The notes under the pieces: model-generated
What the model was told of the DNA's origin: nothing
Seen by the model: only the letters and a program-made list of their open reading frames with translations
Databases searched by the model: none
In this document: one piece after another, positions 1 through 6,320 of the stretch
Position numbering within the stretch: position 1 is the stretch's first letter
Layout of the letters: each line of letters begins with the position of its first letter
Source: JAJFUG01 sp964386505
GTDB taxonomy: Bacteria > Gemmatimonadota > Glassbacteria > GWA2-58-10
Direction: 5' to 3'
DNA: 6,826 nucleotides
Assembly (NCBI GenBank): GCA_964386505.1
Contig: CAYLSM010000235.1
Location: 1 to 6,826, forward strand
Translations under genes and position numbers: made by a program

Positions 1-273
1 ATAAATATCAAGCTGGTCAAGTGCGGCGGTGTGCGTCACGCCCTCAAGATGATCGGCTGCGCCCGGGCCCACGGCCTGCGGATCATGCTGGGCTGCATGC
101 TGGAGTCGAGTATCCTGATCACGGCCGCGGCGCACCTGAGCCCGCTGGTGGACTGGGCCGACTTGGACGGCGCGGCGCTCGTGGGCGATGACCCGTTCGA
201 GGGGATGCGGTTCGAGCGCGGCCGGATGCACCTTCCCACCGAGCCCGGCCTGGGGGTGCGTCCGCGCTCTTGA
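1..273 (+). CDS. Dipeptide epimerase (L-Ala-D/L-Glu epimerase type), C-terminal part
   Basis: This is the last 90 residues of an enolase-superfamily enzyme of the muconate-lactonizing subgroup; the 5' end lies outside the window. The reading frame is open from base 1 to the TGA. The piece begins with INIKLVKCGG, the end of the barrel strand that carries the second catalytic lysine (K4 of the fragment). It then has the GCMLESS strand, where the glutamate lines the active site, and ADLDG (D54 and D56). A DxD at this place is typical of dipeptide epimerases, where it holds the substrate amino group. Family members epimerise L-Ala-D-Glu from recycled murein, or other dipeptides, in the cytoplasm using Mg2+. 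The ending DPFEG...LPTEPGLGV also matches the family C-terminus. The enzyme class is fairly certain, but the exact dipeptide is not, because the specificity residues of the N-terminal domain are missing. The gene ends at a hairpin terminator and faces the fluoride operon. Confidence 0.9.
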   Translation: MNIKLVKCGGVRHALKMIGCARAHGLRIMLGCMLESSILITAAAHLSPLVDWADLDGAALVGDDPFEGMRFERGRMHLPTEPGLGVRPRS

Positions 274-311
274 GCGGACTGCGTCCTGCGGCGTGGCAAG
301 CAACAATGCAG

Positions 312-350
312 AGGGGCGGCCTGCGAGGGCCGCCCCTTATTTCTGTCTTT
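312..350 (+). terminator. Rho-independent terminator after the epimerase gene
   Basis: GGGGCGGCC (313-321) pairs perfectly with GGCCGCCCC (328-336) around a six-base loop, and A312-T337 adds a tenth pair. A T-rich run with some interruptions follows on the + strand (337-351). The hairpin sits 38 bases after the epimerase stop codon. It also lies directly beyond the stop of the DUF190 gene on the other strand (337-339). On that strand the bases after the stem are less T-rich, so termination there is weaker but possible. A shared terminator between converging genes is a normal arrangement. Confidence 0.8.
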
Positions 351-684
351 TACTGTTGTGGCGGTAGGCCAGCACGCGCACTTTCTCGATGGTCACCATC
401 CCCTCCTCGATCATCCCATCCAGCTCGGGTAGGAAATCCTCGATCTTCTCGGTGCTGTCCACGATCTCCACCACGATGGGCAGGTCCTCCGAAAGGCGCA
501 GGACCTTGGCCGTGTGCATGCGGCTGTCCGCGCCGAAACCCATCTGCCCTTTCAGCACCGTGGCCCCGGCCAGTCCCCAGATCCGCGCGATCTCGACAAT
601 GGCCTCGTAGAGCGGCTTGCCATGCCAGCGGTCGCTCTCACCGATGAAGATGCGCAGCAGTTCGGCCTCCTGCGGTGAATTCAT
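337..684 (-). CDS. DUF190 family protein, companion of the fluoride channel
   Basis: This is a 115-residue cytoplasmic protein of the DUF190 family, a small alpha/beta fold related to the PII signalling proteins. The diagnostic stretch is seen at residues 40-78: GATVLKGQMGFGADSRMHT, then the LRLSEDLPIVVEIVD core. The start is the ATG at 684, preceded at six bases by a strong GGGGGAGG ribosome binding site (plus-strand 691-698). Its stop codon overlaps the edge of the shared terminator hairpin. It lies 16 bases downstream of the fluoride channel gene on the same strand, so the two are almost certainly co-transcribed. In many bacteria DUF190 genes sit with crcB/fluC, sometimes under a fluoride riboswitch. 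The molecular role is unknown, and a regulatory or sensing role is a guess from the fold. Length and motifs are normal for the family. Confidence 0.88.
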   Translation of the reverse strand: MNSPQEAELLRIFIGESDRWHGKPLYEAIVEIARIWGLAGATVLKGQMGFGADSRMHTAKVLRLSEDLPIVVEIVDSTEKIEDFLPELDGMIEEGMVTIEKVRVLAYRHNSKRQK

Positions 685-700
685 TGCACGCCTCCCCCGA

Positions 701-1078
701 TCAGACCAGCCGTCCCAGGGCGAACCCCAGGAACATCAGGCCGATCCCGGCCACATTCTGGGCCAGAATGTTGAACGCCGCCCCGGCCCATTGCGCCTCG
801 GCCAGGAAACTGGCGCTCTCGAAAGCGAAAGTGGAAAAGGTGGTGAAAGAGCCCATGAACCCCACCAGGGCGGCGGCGCGGAACTGCGGCCCCAGGTTCA
901 GGCGCTCCACTCCGGCGGCCCAGAGCAGGCCGAACAGGAAACAGCCGGCCAGGTTTACGCTCAGGGTGCCCCAGGGGAACAGGCTGCCCGGCAGGGCGCG
1001 CTGGACCAGCCCGGCCAGACCCCAGCGGGCCAGGGCTCCGGCCGCGCCAAACACGGCGATGAGGATGAGGTTGAGCAA
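701..1078 (-). CDS. crcB: Fluoride-specific ion channel FluC/CrcB
   Basis: This is a 125-residue inner-membrane channel that exports fluoride as a dual-topology homodimer. Four hydrophobic segments are visible at about residues 2-25, 36-56, 66-88 and 99-122. Family signatures are present: FGAAGALARW (10-19, with R18), GTLSVNLAGCF (37-47, with pore Asn N42) and GFMGSFTTFSTF (73-84). The last holds the central sodium-site residues and the fluoride-lining Phe residues F81 and F84. I chose the TTG at 1078 because it gives the usual FluC length and has AAGAGG six bases upstream (plus-strand 1085-1090). An ATG at 1210 would add 44 residues that are not family-like. The DUF190 gene follows after 16 bases. 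Only one fluC copy is seen, consistent with a homodimer rather than the paired-gene form. I found no fluoride riboswitch upstream. Confidence 0.93.
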   Translation of the reverse strand: MLNLILIAVFGAAGALARWGLAGLVQRALPGSLFPWGTLSVNLAGCFLFGLLWAAGVERLNLGPQFRAAALVGFMGSFTTFSTFAFESASFLAEAQWAGAAFNILAQNVAGIGLMFLGFALGRLV

Positions 1079-1345
1079 ATGCGGCCTCTTTTGGAAGTGG
1101 ATTATGATGAAAATAGCATCCCGCGCACGTGGTGGCAAGAACCGGTCGTTGGTAGGGGATAGTATGGGTTTAAGATAACAAAAGAGTAAAGAAAGTAAAA
1201 AATGAAACATAAGAAAGATGATTTCTTGACAATTTCAGGTCGCGAGTGTTAGAATGATTTATTATGATTGATAAATGGAAATGCGTTGCATTACTTTGAA
1301 AGCTACAATTCGATTATTTCTCATTATCATGACAGGGGGCGGATA
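1079..1345. other. AT-rich divergent intergenic region
   Basis: This 267-base stretch separates the leftward fluoride operon from the rightward exported-protein genes. It is much more AT-rich than its surroundings, with a long A/G-rich run on the + strand from about 1170 to 1220. It holds the rightward promoter described separately. I saw no convincing leftward promoter: the TTGTCA on the minus strand overlaps the rightward -35 box but has no good -10 partner. Open frames reach into the region from both sides, from the ATG at 1210 on the minus strand and the TTG at 1268 on the plus strand. Neither extension looks like protein from the respective families. Confidence 0.7.
1226..1255 (+). promoter_or_regulatory. 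Sigma70-type promoter for the exported-protein genes
   Basis: A perfect -35 box TTGACA (1226-1231) is followed after 18 bases by TAGAAT (1250-1255), which differs from the TATAAT consensus at one base. An A-rich run just upstream (about 1185-1220) resembles an UP element. Transcription would start near 1262, leaving a leader of about 80 bases before the ATG at 1346. It includes a small hairpin AATGC-GTT-GCATT near 1279-1291. If this promoter is right, the TTG at 1268 is almost at the transcript end, which supports the downstream ATG as the true start. Confidence 0.7.
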
Positions 1346-2998
1346 ATGCTCAGGTCGCAACAGCTGCAATCGTTCCTGACCCTGGTGTTTGGTATCACGT
1401 TTGCGATTTCGGCTCAGGCCGGGACGGTCGCCGGCAGCGGCGGCGCGGAGCTGGTCTCTTTCGGCGACACCCCCAACAGCACCTATCCCTACCGGATCGA
1501 ATTTTCTCTGGACAGCCTGCTGAGCCTGTCCAGGATCGAGCTTGTCTACACGGTGGACGGCGGCGCGGAGCAGACAGTCGAGGTTGCGCCCGACAGCCTG
1601 CACTTCGGCGCGGCAGTGGCCGAAATCCCCCCGCAGAGCGCCGGCAGCCGGATCGAATACTACCTCAGATACACGGAAAGCGGCGGCGCGAGCCATGTCT
1701 ACCCCGACTCGGCTCCTGCGGTGAAACCGGGGTTCCGGATCACCTCGGCTCCCGCCTCACCGGAGAACCTTCTGCTGGCCCTACAGGAGGGGAGCGCCGC
1801 CGGCTCGATGCTGCTCTATGACACCGGGGAGCAGCGGATCGTGGGCAAGATCAACGGCCACGGCGGCCGGATCGCGGGCTGGAGCCGTGACGGGACGCTG
1901 GCGCTGGTGCTGGACTTAATCGCAAGCACGGTAAGCCTGGTGGATGTCCTCAATTTCAGGCTGTGCTGGGTTGTGAGGCTTGAGGACAGGTTTTTCGGCC
2001 AGAGCGCGCCTGTCCTGACTCCGGACAACTCGTACGCTTTCGTGCCGGTGATTAAACAATCCGGGGAAGGGTTCAGTCTTATGCGGCTGGACCTTCGGGA
2101 CGGAACATTCCTGGCCGCTTCCGGCTTTTCGGAGAAGGTGTACCTGACCAGCCAGCCTGTGCTGGTGCCGGCGAGCGGGAATGTGGCGATCTGCGGGTCG
2201 GACAGGGCGGAGGGCGATATTACCCGGTCGGGATATCTGTTCATCGTAGAGCCCGGCGCCAACGCGGTGGTCCGGAGCGAAAAGCTGGGAAGGACTTTCT
2301 ACAGCTCCCTGCGCACGGATTCGCTGGGTGGCAGGTTCTATTTTTTTGGCGGCAACAGTGTACGGGTGGTCAGTCTGGACCCGCTGAAAACCGAATTCGA
2401 GCAGCGGTTCCACTGCTACACCGATTCGAGCGTGGGCGGCGGGCCGGAGTCAGGCGTGGAACCGGAACTGGTGGTATCGGCCGACAAGGCCGGGGTGATC
2501 GCCTACCAGAATACGGCTCATGCCTGCAAGGCTTTCGCGGGAGTCATTTACTGGGACACCGGGGACCGTCTGGCGCCCCTGCACGAGATCGACCTGTCGC
2601 AGTACTACGCCGGTTTCACTCCCTGGTTCACTGCCTCACACGACAACAGCCAACTTTGGTTTTTCCTTCCCAACTGGCGGTCCGGCCAGCCCTCGCTCCT
2701 GCCTTACAGCCTTCAGACACGTGCATTCCTGGAGCCGTTTGCCCTGAGCGGCCTGGCCGGCAGCGGGGAGGACCTGGGATTTTTCTGCGCCTACCAGCGG
2801 CCCGCTGTACTAACGACAGTCCTGCGGGGAGATGCCAGTGCGGACGGAAGACTGGACGTGTTCGACCTGCTGGAACTGCTCAAGGCGCTTAAAGCTGGCA
2901 CCCAGCCGAACGAACTGCTCCCCGGACAGGATGTCAACGTGGACGGCAAGCTGGATGTTTTCGACCTGCTCGGCCTGCTGAAGCTTCTGGCGCACTGA
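1346..2998 (+). CDS. Exported beta-propeller-like protein with C-terminal dockerin-like domain
   Basis: This is a 550-residue predicted secreted protein, and I do not recognise a named family for the whole chain. In order: a Sec signal peptide at 1-25 (hydrophobic 10-22, cleavage near SAQA/G); an Ig/Fn3-like beta region at about 45-132, containing AEIPPQSAGSRIEYYLRY; and repeated beta segments at about 141-487 that look like propeller blades. Examples of the last are GRIAGWSRDGTLALVLD with VSLVDV, then SAPVLTPDNSYAFVPV, then GYLFIVEPG. A type I dockerin-like pair ends the protein at 492-550. Its loops D496-x-S-x-D-G-x-L-D-x-x-D507 and D529-x-N-x-D-G-x-L-D-x-x-D540 should bind calcium. The ATG at 1346 is chosen because AGGGGG lies six bases before it and the signal peptide starts there; a TTG at 1268 would add 26 residues before the signal. 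No catalytic residues are evident, so a binding or structural role is more likely than an enzyme. Confidence 0.8.
   Translation: MLRSQQLQSFLTLVFGITFAISAQAGTVAGSGGAELVSFGDTPNSTYPYRIEFSLDSLLSLSRIELVYTVDGGAEQTVEVAPDSLHFGAAVAEIPPQSAGSRIEYYLRYTESGGASHVYPDSAPAVKPGFRITSAPASPENLLLALQEGSAAGSMLLYDTGEQRIVGKINGHGGRIAGWSRDGTLALVLDLIASTVSLVDVLNFRLCWVVRLEDRFFGQSAPVLTPDNSYAFVPVIKQSGEGFSLMRLDLRDGTFLAASGFSEKVYLTSQPVLVPASGNVAICGSDRAEGDITRSGYLFIVEPGANAVVRSEKLGRTFYSSLRTDSLGGRFYFFGGNSVRVVSLDPLKTEFEQRFHCYTDSSVGGGPESGVEPELVVSADKAGVIAYQNTAHACKAFAGVIYWDTGDRLAPLHEIDLSQYYAGFTPWFTASHDNSQLWFFLPNWRSGQPSLLPYSLQTRAFLEPFALSGLAGSGEDLGFFCAYQRPAVLTTVLRGDASADGRLDVFDLLELLKALKAGTQPNELLPGQDVNVDGKLDVFDLLGLLKLLAH
2831..2983 (+). repeat. 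Internal duplication encoding the two dockerin-like repeats
   Basis: Bases 2843-2884 and 2942-2983 match at 33 of 42 positions, 99 bases (33 codons) apart and in the same frame. The encoded pieces DGRLDVFDLLELLK and DGKLDVFDLLGLLK are identical at 12 of 14 residues. This is the expected tandem F-hand duplication of a dockerin-type domain, but the copies are unusually alike. Confidence 0.85.
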
Positions 2999-3109
2999 GC
3001 GCGGCCAACCTAAATTCCAAAATTGAGAACTGCCGGTATTCGTTAAAACCGGTATATGGATTCCAGCGAAAGGACAAGCCTTGGGAAACGGCCTGGAAAG
3101 GGGCTACTG

Positions 3110-4201
3110 GTGCGAAGGGGTTTTCTCGTTCTTTTTATCCCGTTGTTGCTGCTTTTGGGGGCTGGCCGGTCCGCCCTGGCGGCCAAGCCCGGGGATGTCA
3201 ACCGGGACAGTTGTCTGAGTTTCCAGGACATGCGTGACCTTCTGCGCCATTTTGTCGATCCGGCGCTGCCGGCCGAGGCGGACGTGAACCGTGACGGCCG
3301 GGAGGACATCCTGGACGCGCTGGACCTGGTGCGCCTTTATTCGGTGGTCAACGCCCCTCCGCCTGAGCCGGACAGTCTCGAAGTTGTTCCTATATTGCAG
3401 CTATATTATCTGTGTTCCGGACTTATGTTGGTGTTGCCCACCAAGGCGATCAATGTTGATTCCGTGATGAAGAACGACTCAGCCTTTACATTCCAGATCG
3501 CTTTTCGTCAGTACGCAAACAAGGAACTGTCGGGTTCGGAACTCAGTTTCGGGGATGAAACTTTCCCGGCGCCGCCGGATTCGCTCTGGGTGACATTCCG
3601 GACGAGCAGTTATGACTCGGCGAGCCATTTTTTTCACACCGATTCGATTCCCTGGAGCATCCAGGCGGTCGCCGTTGGTGGCCAAAGGTTCGAGCAGTCG
3701 GGCCGGACAGCCTTTTCCTGCCCTGGCCCGGGGGTCTTGCTGGATTATGGGAGTTGTCCTTTCTTAGGGGACGAAATACCCTTCCCGCTCGTCCTGCGCG
3801 GCCCCTGGCAGCGTTTTGCCGTGCGTGTGACAAACTATCTTGTAAACGAGTATTCTATCGAGGTGGACCTCAATCCGGAGGGTGCTGACAGCGTGGTGTT
3901 TGCGGACATCGATTCACTGGCCACCGCGATCATGCGCGAGGTGGTGCTGAACGATCCAGCGCACTCCGGGCGGTTCCTGCTGGTGTCACCGGCAGTGGAA
4001 ATAAGCACTGGGATAGTCACCCGCCGGCTTATCCTCGATACAAATGGAATTCAAAGCTACCCGACGATAATTCCCCTGGATGGAAACCGAACGCTTCTGC
4101 ACAGGCTCGGGCTGCCGGAATGGCGCAGGAAAATCTATCCCCCCTATTTCCCGGGGGCGTATCAAACGGACAGCCGCTACGTGAGGCTGTACTGCAGGTA
4201 A
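3110..4201 (+). CDS. Exported protein with N-terminal dockerin-like domain and unknown body
   Basis: This is a 363-residue predicted secreted protein. A signal peptide at 1-24 (two Arg, then a long Leu-rich core, cleavage near SALA/A) runs straight into a dockerin-like pair at 27-79. The loops are D29-x-N-x-D33-S and ending D40, then D58-x-N-x-D62-G and ending D69. The first loop has Ser for the usual Gly, and the second has Glu where a hydrophobic residue is normal. A proline-rich linker (82-88) leads to a body of about 270 residues that I cannot assign. It is rich in beta-type segments, with cysteines at 102, 204, 216 and 362 that might form disulfides outside the cytoplasm. I chose the GTG at 3110 because AAAGGGG stands six bases before it and the signal peptide begins there. 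An in-frame ATG at 3056 would add 18 polar residues and has no clear ribosome binding site. It follows the previous gene by 111 bases and probably shares its transcript. Confidence 0.75.
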   Translation: MRRGFLVLFIPLLLLLGAGRSALAAKPGDVNRDSCLSFQDMRDLLRHFVDPALPAEADVNRDGREDILDALDLVRLYSVVNAPPPEPDSLEVVPILQLYYLCSGLMLVLPTKAINVDSVMKNDSAFTFQIAFRQYANKELSGSELSFGDETFPAPPDSLWVTFRTSSYDSASHFFHTDSIPWSIQAVAVGGQRFEQSGRTAFSCPGPGVLLDYGSCPFLGDEIPFPLVLRGPWQRFAVRVTNYLVNEYSIEVDLNPEGADSVVFADIDSLATAIMREVVLNDPAHSGRFLLVSPAVEISTGIVTRRLILDTNGIQSYPTIIPLDGNRTLLHRLGLPEWRRKIYPPYFPGAYQTDSRYVRLYCR

Positions 4202-4258
4202 GTAGTTCCAAGCCGCTTTAGAGCATAAACTGTCCTCACCATTACGCGAAAGCACGAA

Positions 4259-4936
4259 ATGCGCCTTTTTAAGAGTTGTTATGCCAAGAGATTATCTTGT
4301 ATTATGATATTTTTCTCGCTTGTTTGTTGCTGCGGTGATAACAATCCGCTCAAACCGCTGTCCCCACCCGAACTCATCCCCCTGGCCAAAGGTGCAAGCT
4401 GGGAGTACCGGTATTATTACGCTTACCACGGAGAGACCCCGTTCACACACTTGCCTGTGGTCGATTCACTGTCCGGGAATTACATTGTTTCAGTGCAAGA
4501 CCAGATCACATATCCCGATTCGACAGTCTACTTTATTAAGACATCGACCGTGCCTGACAATGATGACAGCACAGAGACGGCCTCCTGGTGGATACTTTTT
4601 AGAAGCGATTCCCTTTGGATAAAAGGCGAGAAAGGAGACTGGGCTTTCATGGCCCCGTCCCAAGCGCCTGAAGGCGTTTGGTATTCTATAAAGCTGGATT
4701 GCTTTGTGCCTTGGGTAGGCGAGCATAGGTATCTGTACAATGGCGGCACCGATTTCCAGGGCTGGAAGGAGGCGAGCCAAATCAGGCTTGAAAGGAACGC
4801 CTATGGGGAAGGGATTATCGACGGGCGGGGTGTTTCGGAAATCAAGCTATGGTGGTATTTCATCAGCGATCTTCACCCGGAGAATGAATATTTGAAAATG
4901 CAGTTGGAGAGCTTTGTACCCGGTAATACAGAATGA
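4259..4936 (+). CDS. Probable lipoprotein of unknown function
   Basis: The product is 225 residues. A hydrophobic N-terminus (about 12-22) leads to three consecutive cysteines at 23-25 followed by GDNNPLKP. This reads as a lipoprotein signal with an imperfect lipobox (L21-V22-C23/C24), so C24 or a neighbour would carry the lipid. The body opens with LIPLAKGASWEYRYYYAY (39-56), a pattern of a kind I associate with otherwise unnamed bacterial lipoproteins (something like PL-x-x-G-x-x-W-x-Y). It is rich in aromatic residues and short beta-type segments, with no catalytic motif I can see. The start ATG at 4259 has only a weak purine stretch upstream. An ATG at 4304 gives a shorter signal peptide (MIFFSLVCCC) and is also possible. 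It follows the preceding gene by 57 bases on the same strand. Its start region is strikingly AT-rich for this window (20/60 GC at 4261-4320), which fits an acquired or weakly expressed gene. Confidence 0.7.
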   Translation: MRLFKSCYAKRLSCIMIFFSLVCCCGDNNPLKPLSPPELIPLAKGASWEYRYYYAYHGETPFTHLPVVDSLSGNYIVSVQDQITYPDSTVYFIKTSTVPDNDDSTETASWWILFRSDSLWIKGEKGDWAFMAPSQAPEGVWYSIKLDCFVPWVGEHRYLYNGGTDFQGWKEASQIRLERNAYGEGIIDGRGVSEIKLWWYFISDLHPENEYLKMQLESFVPGNTE

Positions 4937-5019
4937 AATGCACCGCCGCAGGGAAGGCACTGTCACCAATCTGTCAGATAGTCTCATTCTGTTTTGGTTC
5001 AATGAATGCGGAGCCGCCA

Positions 5020-5055
5020 TTGCGCCGCGGCCCGAAATGCGCTAATATTATAGCG
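5020..5055 (+). promoter_or_regulatory. Possible promoter with an overlapping inverted repeat
   Basis: TTGCGC (5020-5025) and TAATAT (5043-5048) are separated by 17 bases and could serve as -35 and -10 boxes, each a four-of-six match. The -10 candidate sits in an inverted repeat, CGCTA (5040-5044) and TAGCG (5051-5055) around ATATTA, which could be an operator. It is the only AT-rich patch in the second half of this gap. Transcription would begin near 5055, about 130 bases before the aldolase gene. Confidence 0.35.
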
Positions 5056-5154
5056 TAGTCGACAATCAGCCTGCTCAGCTACGTGCAACGCCTGGAGCCG
5101 GGCGGCCACGCTCACCGGAGGACCCCGGCGGGCCGGGCCTGCGCGGCCTTTCGC

Positions 5155-5169
5155 TTTCCGGGCCGGAAA
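5155..5169. promoter_or_regulatory. Perfect 15-base palindrome before the aldolase gene
   Basis: TTTCCGG and CCGGAAA are exact inverted copies around a central G (5162). The site ends 17 bases before the preferred start codon, next to the ribosome binding site. It could be an operator for a local regulator of the aldolase operon. As RNA it would fold poorly with a one-base centre. Such sites also occur by chance in GC-rich DNA. Confidence 0.3.
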
Positions 5170-5186
5170 ATATGGAGAAAATATAT

Positions 5187-6320
5187 ATGAACTTTGCCAA
5201 AATCCCGGGCGCCACGCTCGACAGAATGAAACAGGCGGATGTGCTGGTCCCCTGCCCGCTGATGCTGGACGGCCAGGGCCGCATGCTGGTGGCCCAGCAG
5301 GAGCTTCTCACCCGCTACTACATCGAGGCCGGGGCCAGCGCGGTGGTGCCGGGCACCCACACCGGGCAGTTCGCCCGCGGCGACCTGGAGCTTTATGCCC
5401 AGTGGCTGGAACTGGTGGCCAGGATGCAGGAGCGTTACGGCGACAGCCGCCGCATGTTCCGTCTGGCCGCGGTGGGCGGGCCCAAGGGCTTCGAGATGCT
5501 GCGCCTGGCCAAAGCCGCCGGCTACGAGGTGGTGATGGTCGCCCCGACCGCCCTGGTGGGCAGCGCGGGTAAGCCGCTGGACGAGGCCGACAGCCTGGCG
5601 CTTCTGCGCGAGATGGCCGCCCTGGTTCCGGTTTACGGGTTCTACTTGCAGCGGGCCGTGGGCGGGCGCGATTTCAGCCCCGCATTCTGGGAGGGCCTGT
5701 TCGAGTTCGCCGCCGGGGCCAAGGCCGCCCCGTTCGACCGGGGCCGCACGGATGACCTGATGTTCGCCGCTCTGCGCAGCGGACGGACCGCAGAGCTGGT
5801 GATGGCCACGGGCAACGACGACTACATCGTGGGCGACCTGGCCCGCACCTGGGTCCATCCGGAGAACCCGGCCCTGAGCCTTCAGATCACGGTCGGCCTG
5901 TTGGGCCATTTTGCCAGCGAAACCCACGCCGCGGTGGACCTGGTGCGGAAAATCAAGAAATGGCGCGAGCTGGACGCCCAGGGCCGCGGCGATGAGATCA
6001 TCAGCCGTGACCAGCTCACCGAACTGGCCGCGGATGTGACCGCGATGAACTGGGCCGTGTTCGACAGCATGAACCTGCCCGGCTCGCCGCCGTTCGAGAA
6101 CAGTGTCTATGGCATACATTACCGTCTGCGGCGCCTGGGCCTGATCTATGAGCCGCAGACCGACATCCGCTGGTTCGGCCACGGCGGCGCGGTGCGTATC
6201 GAAACCGGCCGTCCGGGCCTGGAGCGCGAGATCGACCTGGCATACGGGGCGCGGAGCTACCTGACTGATGATTCCTTTGTGACAGCGGAGAAAGTGGCCG
6301 CCTGGCGGCAGGGCCGGTAA
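5187..6320 (+). CDS. DapA/N-acetylneuraminate-lyase family aldolase
   Basis: This is a 377-residue cytoplasmic TIM-barrel protein of the dihydrodipicolinate synthase-like class I aldolase family. Family landmarks appear in order. VPGTHTGQF (54-62) takes the place of the GTTGE loop that holds the substrate carboxylate. PVYGFYLQRAVGG (148-160) corresponds to the YNxPxRTG strand, with Y153 in the catalytic tyrosine position. AAGAKAAPFD (175-184) has K179 as the likely Schiff-base lysine. Typical DapA or NanA proteins have about 290-310 residues, so this one has an added C-terminal part of some 70 residues after about 300. It is unlikely to be the housekeeping lysine enzyme; a keto-acid or sugar-acid aldolase is more plausible. 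I prefer the ATG at 5187, with GGAG nine bases before it; the ATG at 5172, five codons earlier, is the alternative. The stop is 25 bases before the next gene, suggesting an operon. The gene is GC-rich, unlike the block to its left. Confidence 0.82.
   Translation: MNFAKIPGATLDRMKQADVLVPCPLMLDGQGRMLVAQQELLTRYYIEAGASAVVPGTHTGQFARGDLELYAQWLELVARMQERYGDSRRMFRLAAVGGPKGFEMLRLAKAAGYEVVMVAPTALVGSAGKPLDEADSLALLREMAALVPVYGFYLQRAVGGRDFSPAFWEGLFEFAAGAKAAPFDRGRTDDLMFAALRSGRTAELVMATGNDDYIVGDLARTWVHPENPALSLQITVGLLGHFASETHAAVDLVRKIKKWRELDAQGRGDEIISRDQLTELAADVTAMNWAVFDSMNLPGSPPFENSVYGIHYRLRRLGLIYEPQTDIRWFGHGGAVRIETGRPGLEREIDLAYGARSYLTDDSFVTAEKVAAWRQGR

Larger units (their letters stand above)
4937..5186 (+). 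other. Intergenic region before the aldolase gene
   Basis: No gene is supported here. The left half is mixed in composition and contains CTGTCA twice (4960-4965 and 4971-4976), but no convincing terminator for the lipoprotein gene. The middle holds the possible promoter at 5020-5055. The right part (about 5090-5166) is very GC-rich and ends in a short palindrome just before the aldolase start. A frame is open on + through 5070-5170, but it has no start codon with a ribosome binding site and an Arg/Pro/Gly-rich translation, so I read it as non-coding. Confidence 0.5.

Noticed and set aside
617..1178. Two overlapping + strand frames of 167 and 181 codons
   Set aside because: They are antisense to the fluoride channel gene, which has unmistakable family motifs. 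Their translations are low-complexity Arg/Pro/Gln-rich.
1079..1260. Fluoride riboswitch upstream of the channel gene
   Set aside because: It was expected from the gene pair, but the conserved crcB RNA sequence elements are not visible on the minus strand.
1268..1345. N-terminal extension of the propeller-like protein from a TTG at 1268
   Set aside because: It would start almost at the predicted transcription start, lacks a ribosome binding site and puts 26 polar residues before a normal signal peptide.
1816..2413. Minus-strand frames of 148 and 165 codons
   Set aside because: They are shadows of the beta-propeller-like gene, with no ribosome binding site or recognisable protein.
4960..4995. 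Possible terminator after the lipoprotein gene
   Set aside because: ATCTG-T-CAGAT is symmetrical but has a one-base centre, so only a three-pair stem could form. The following bases are not a T-run.
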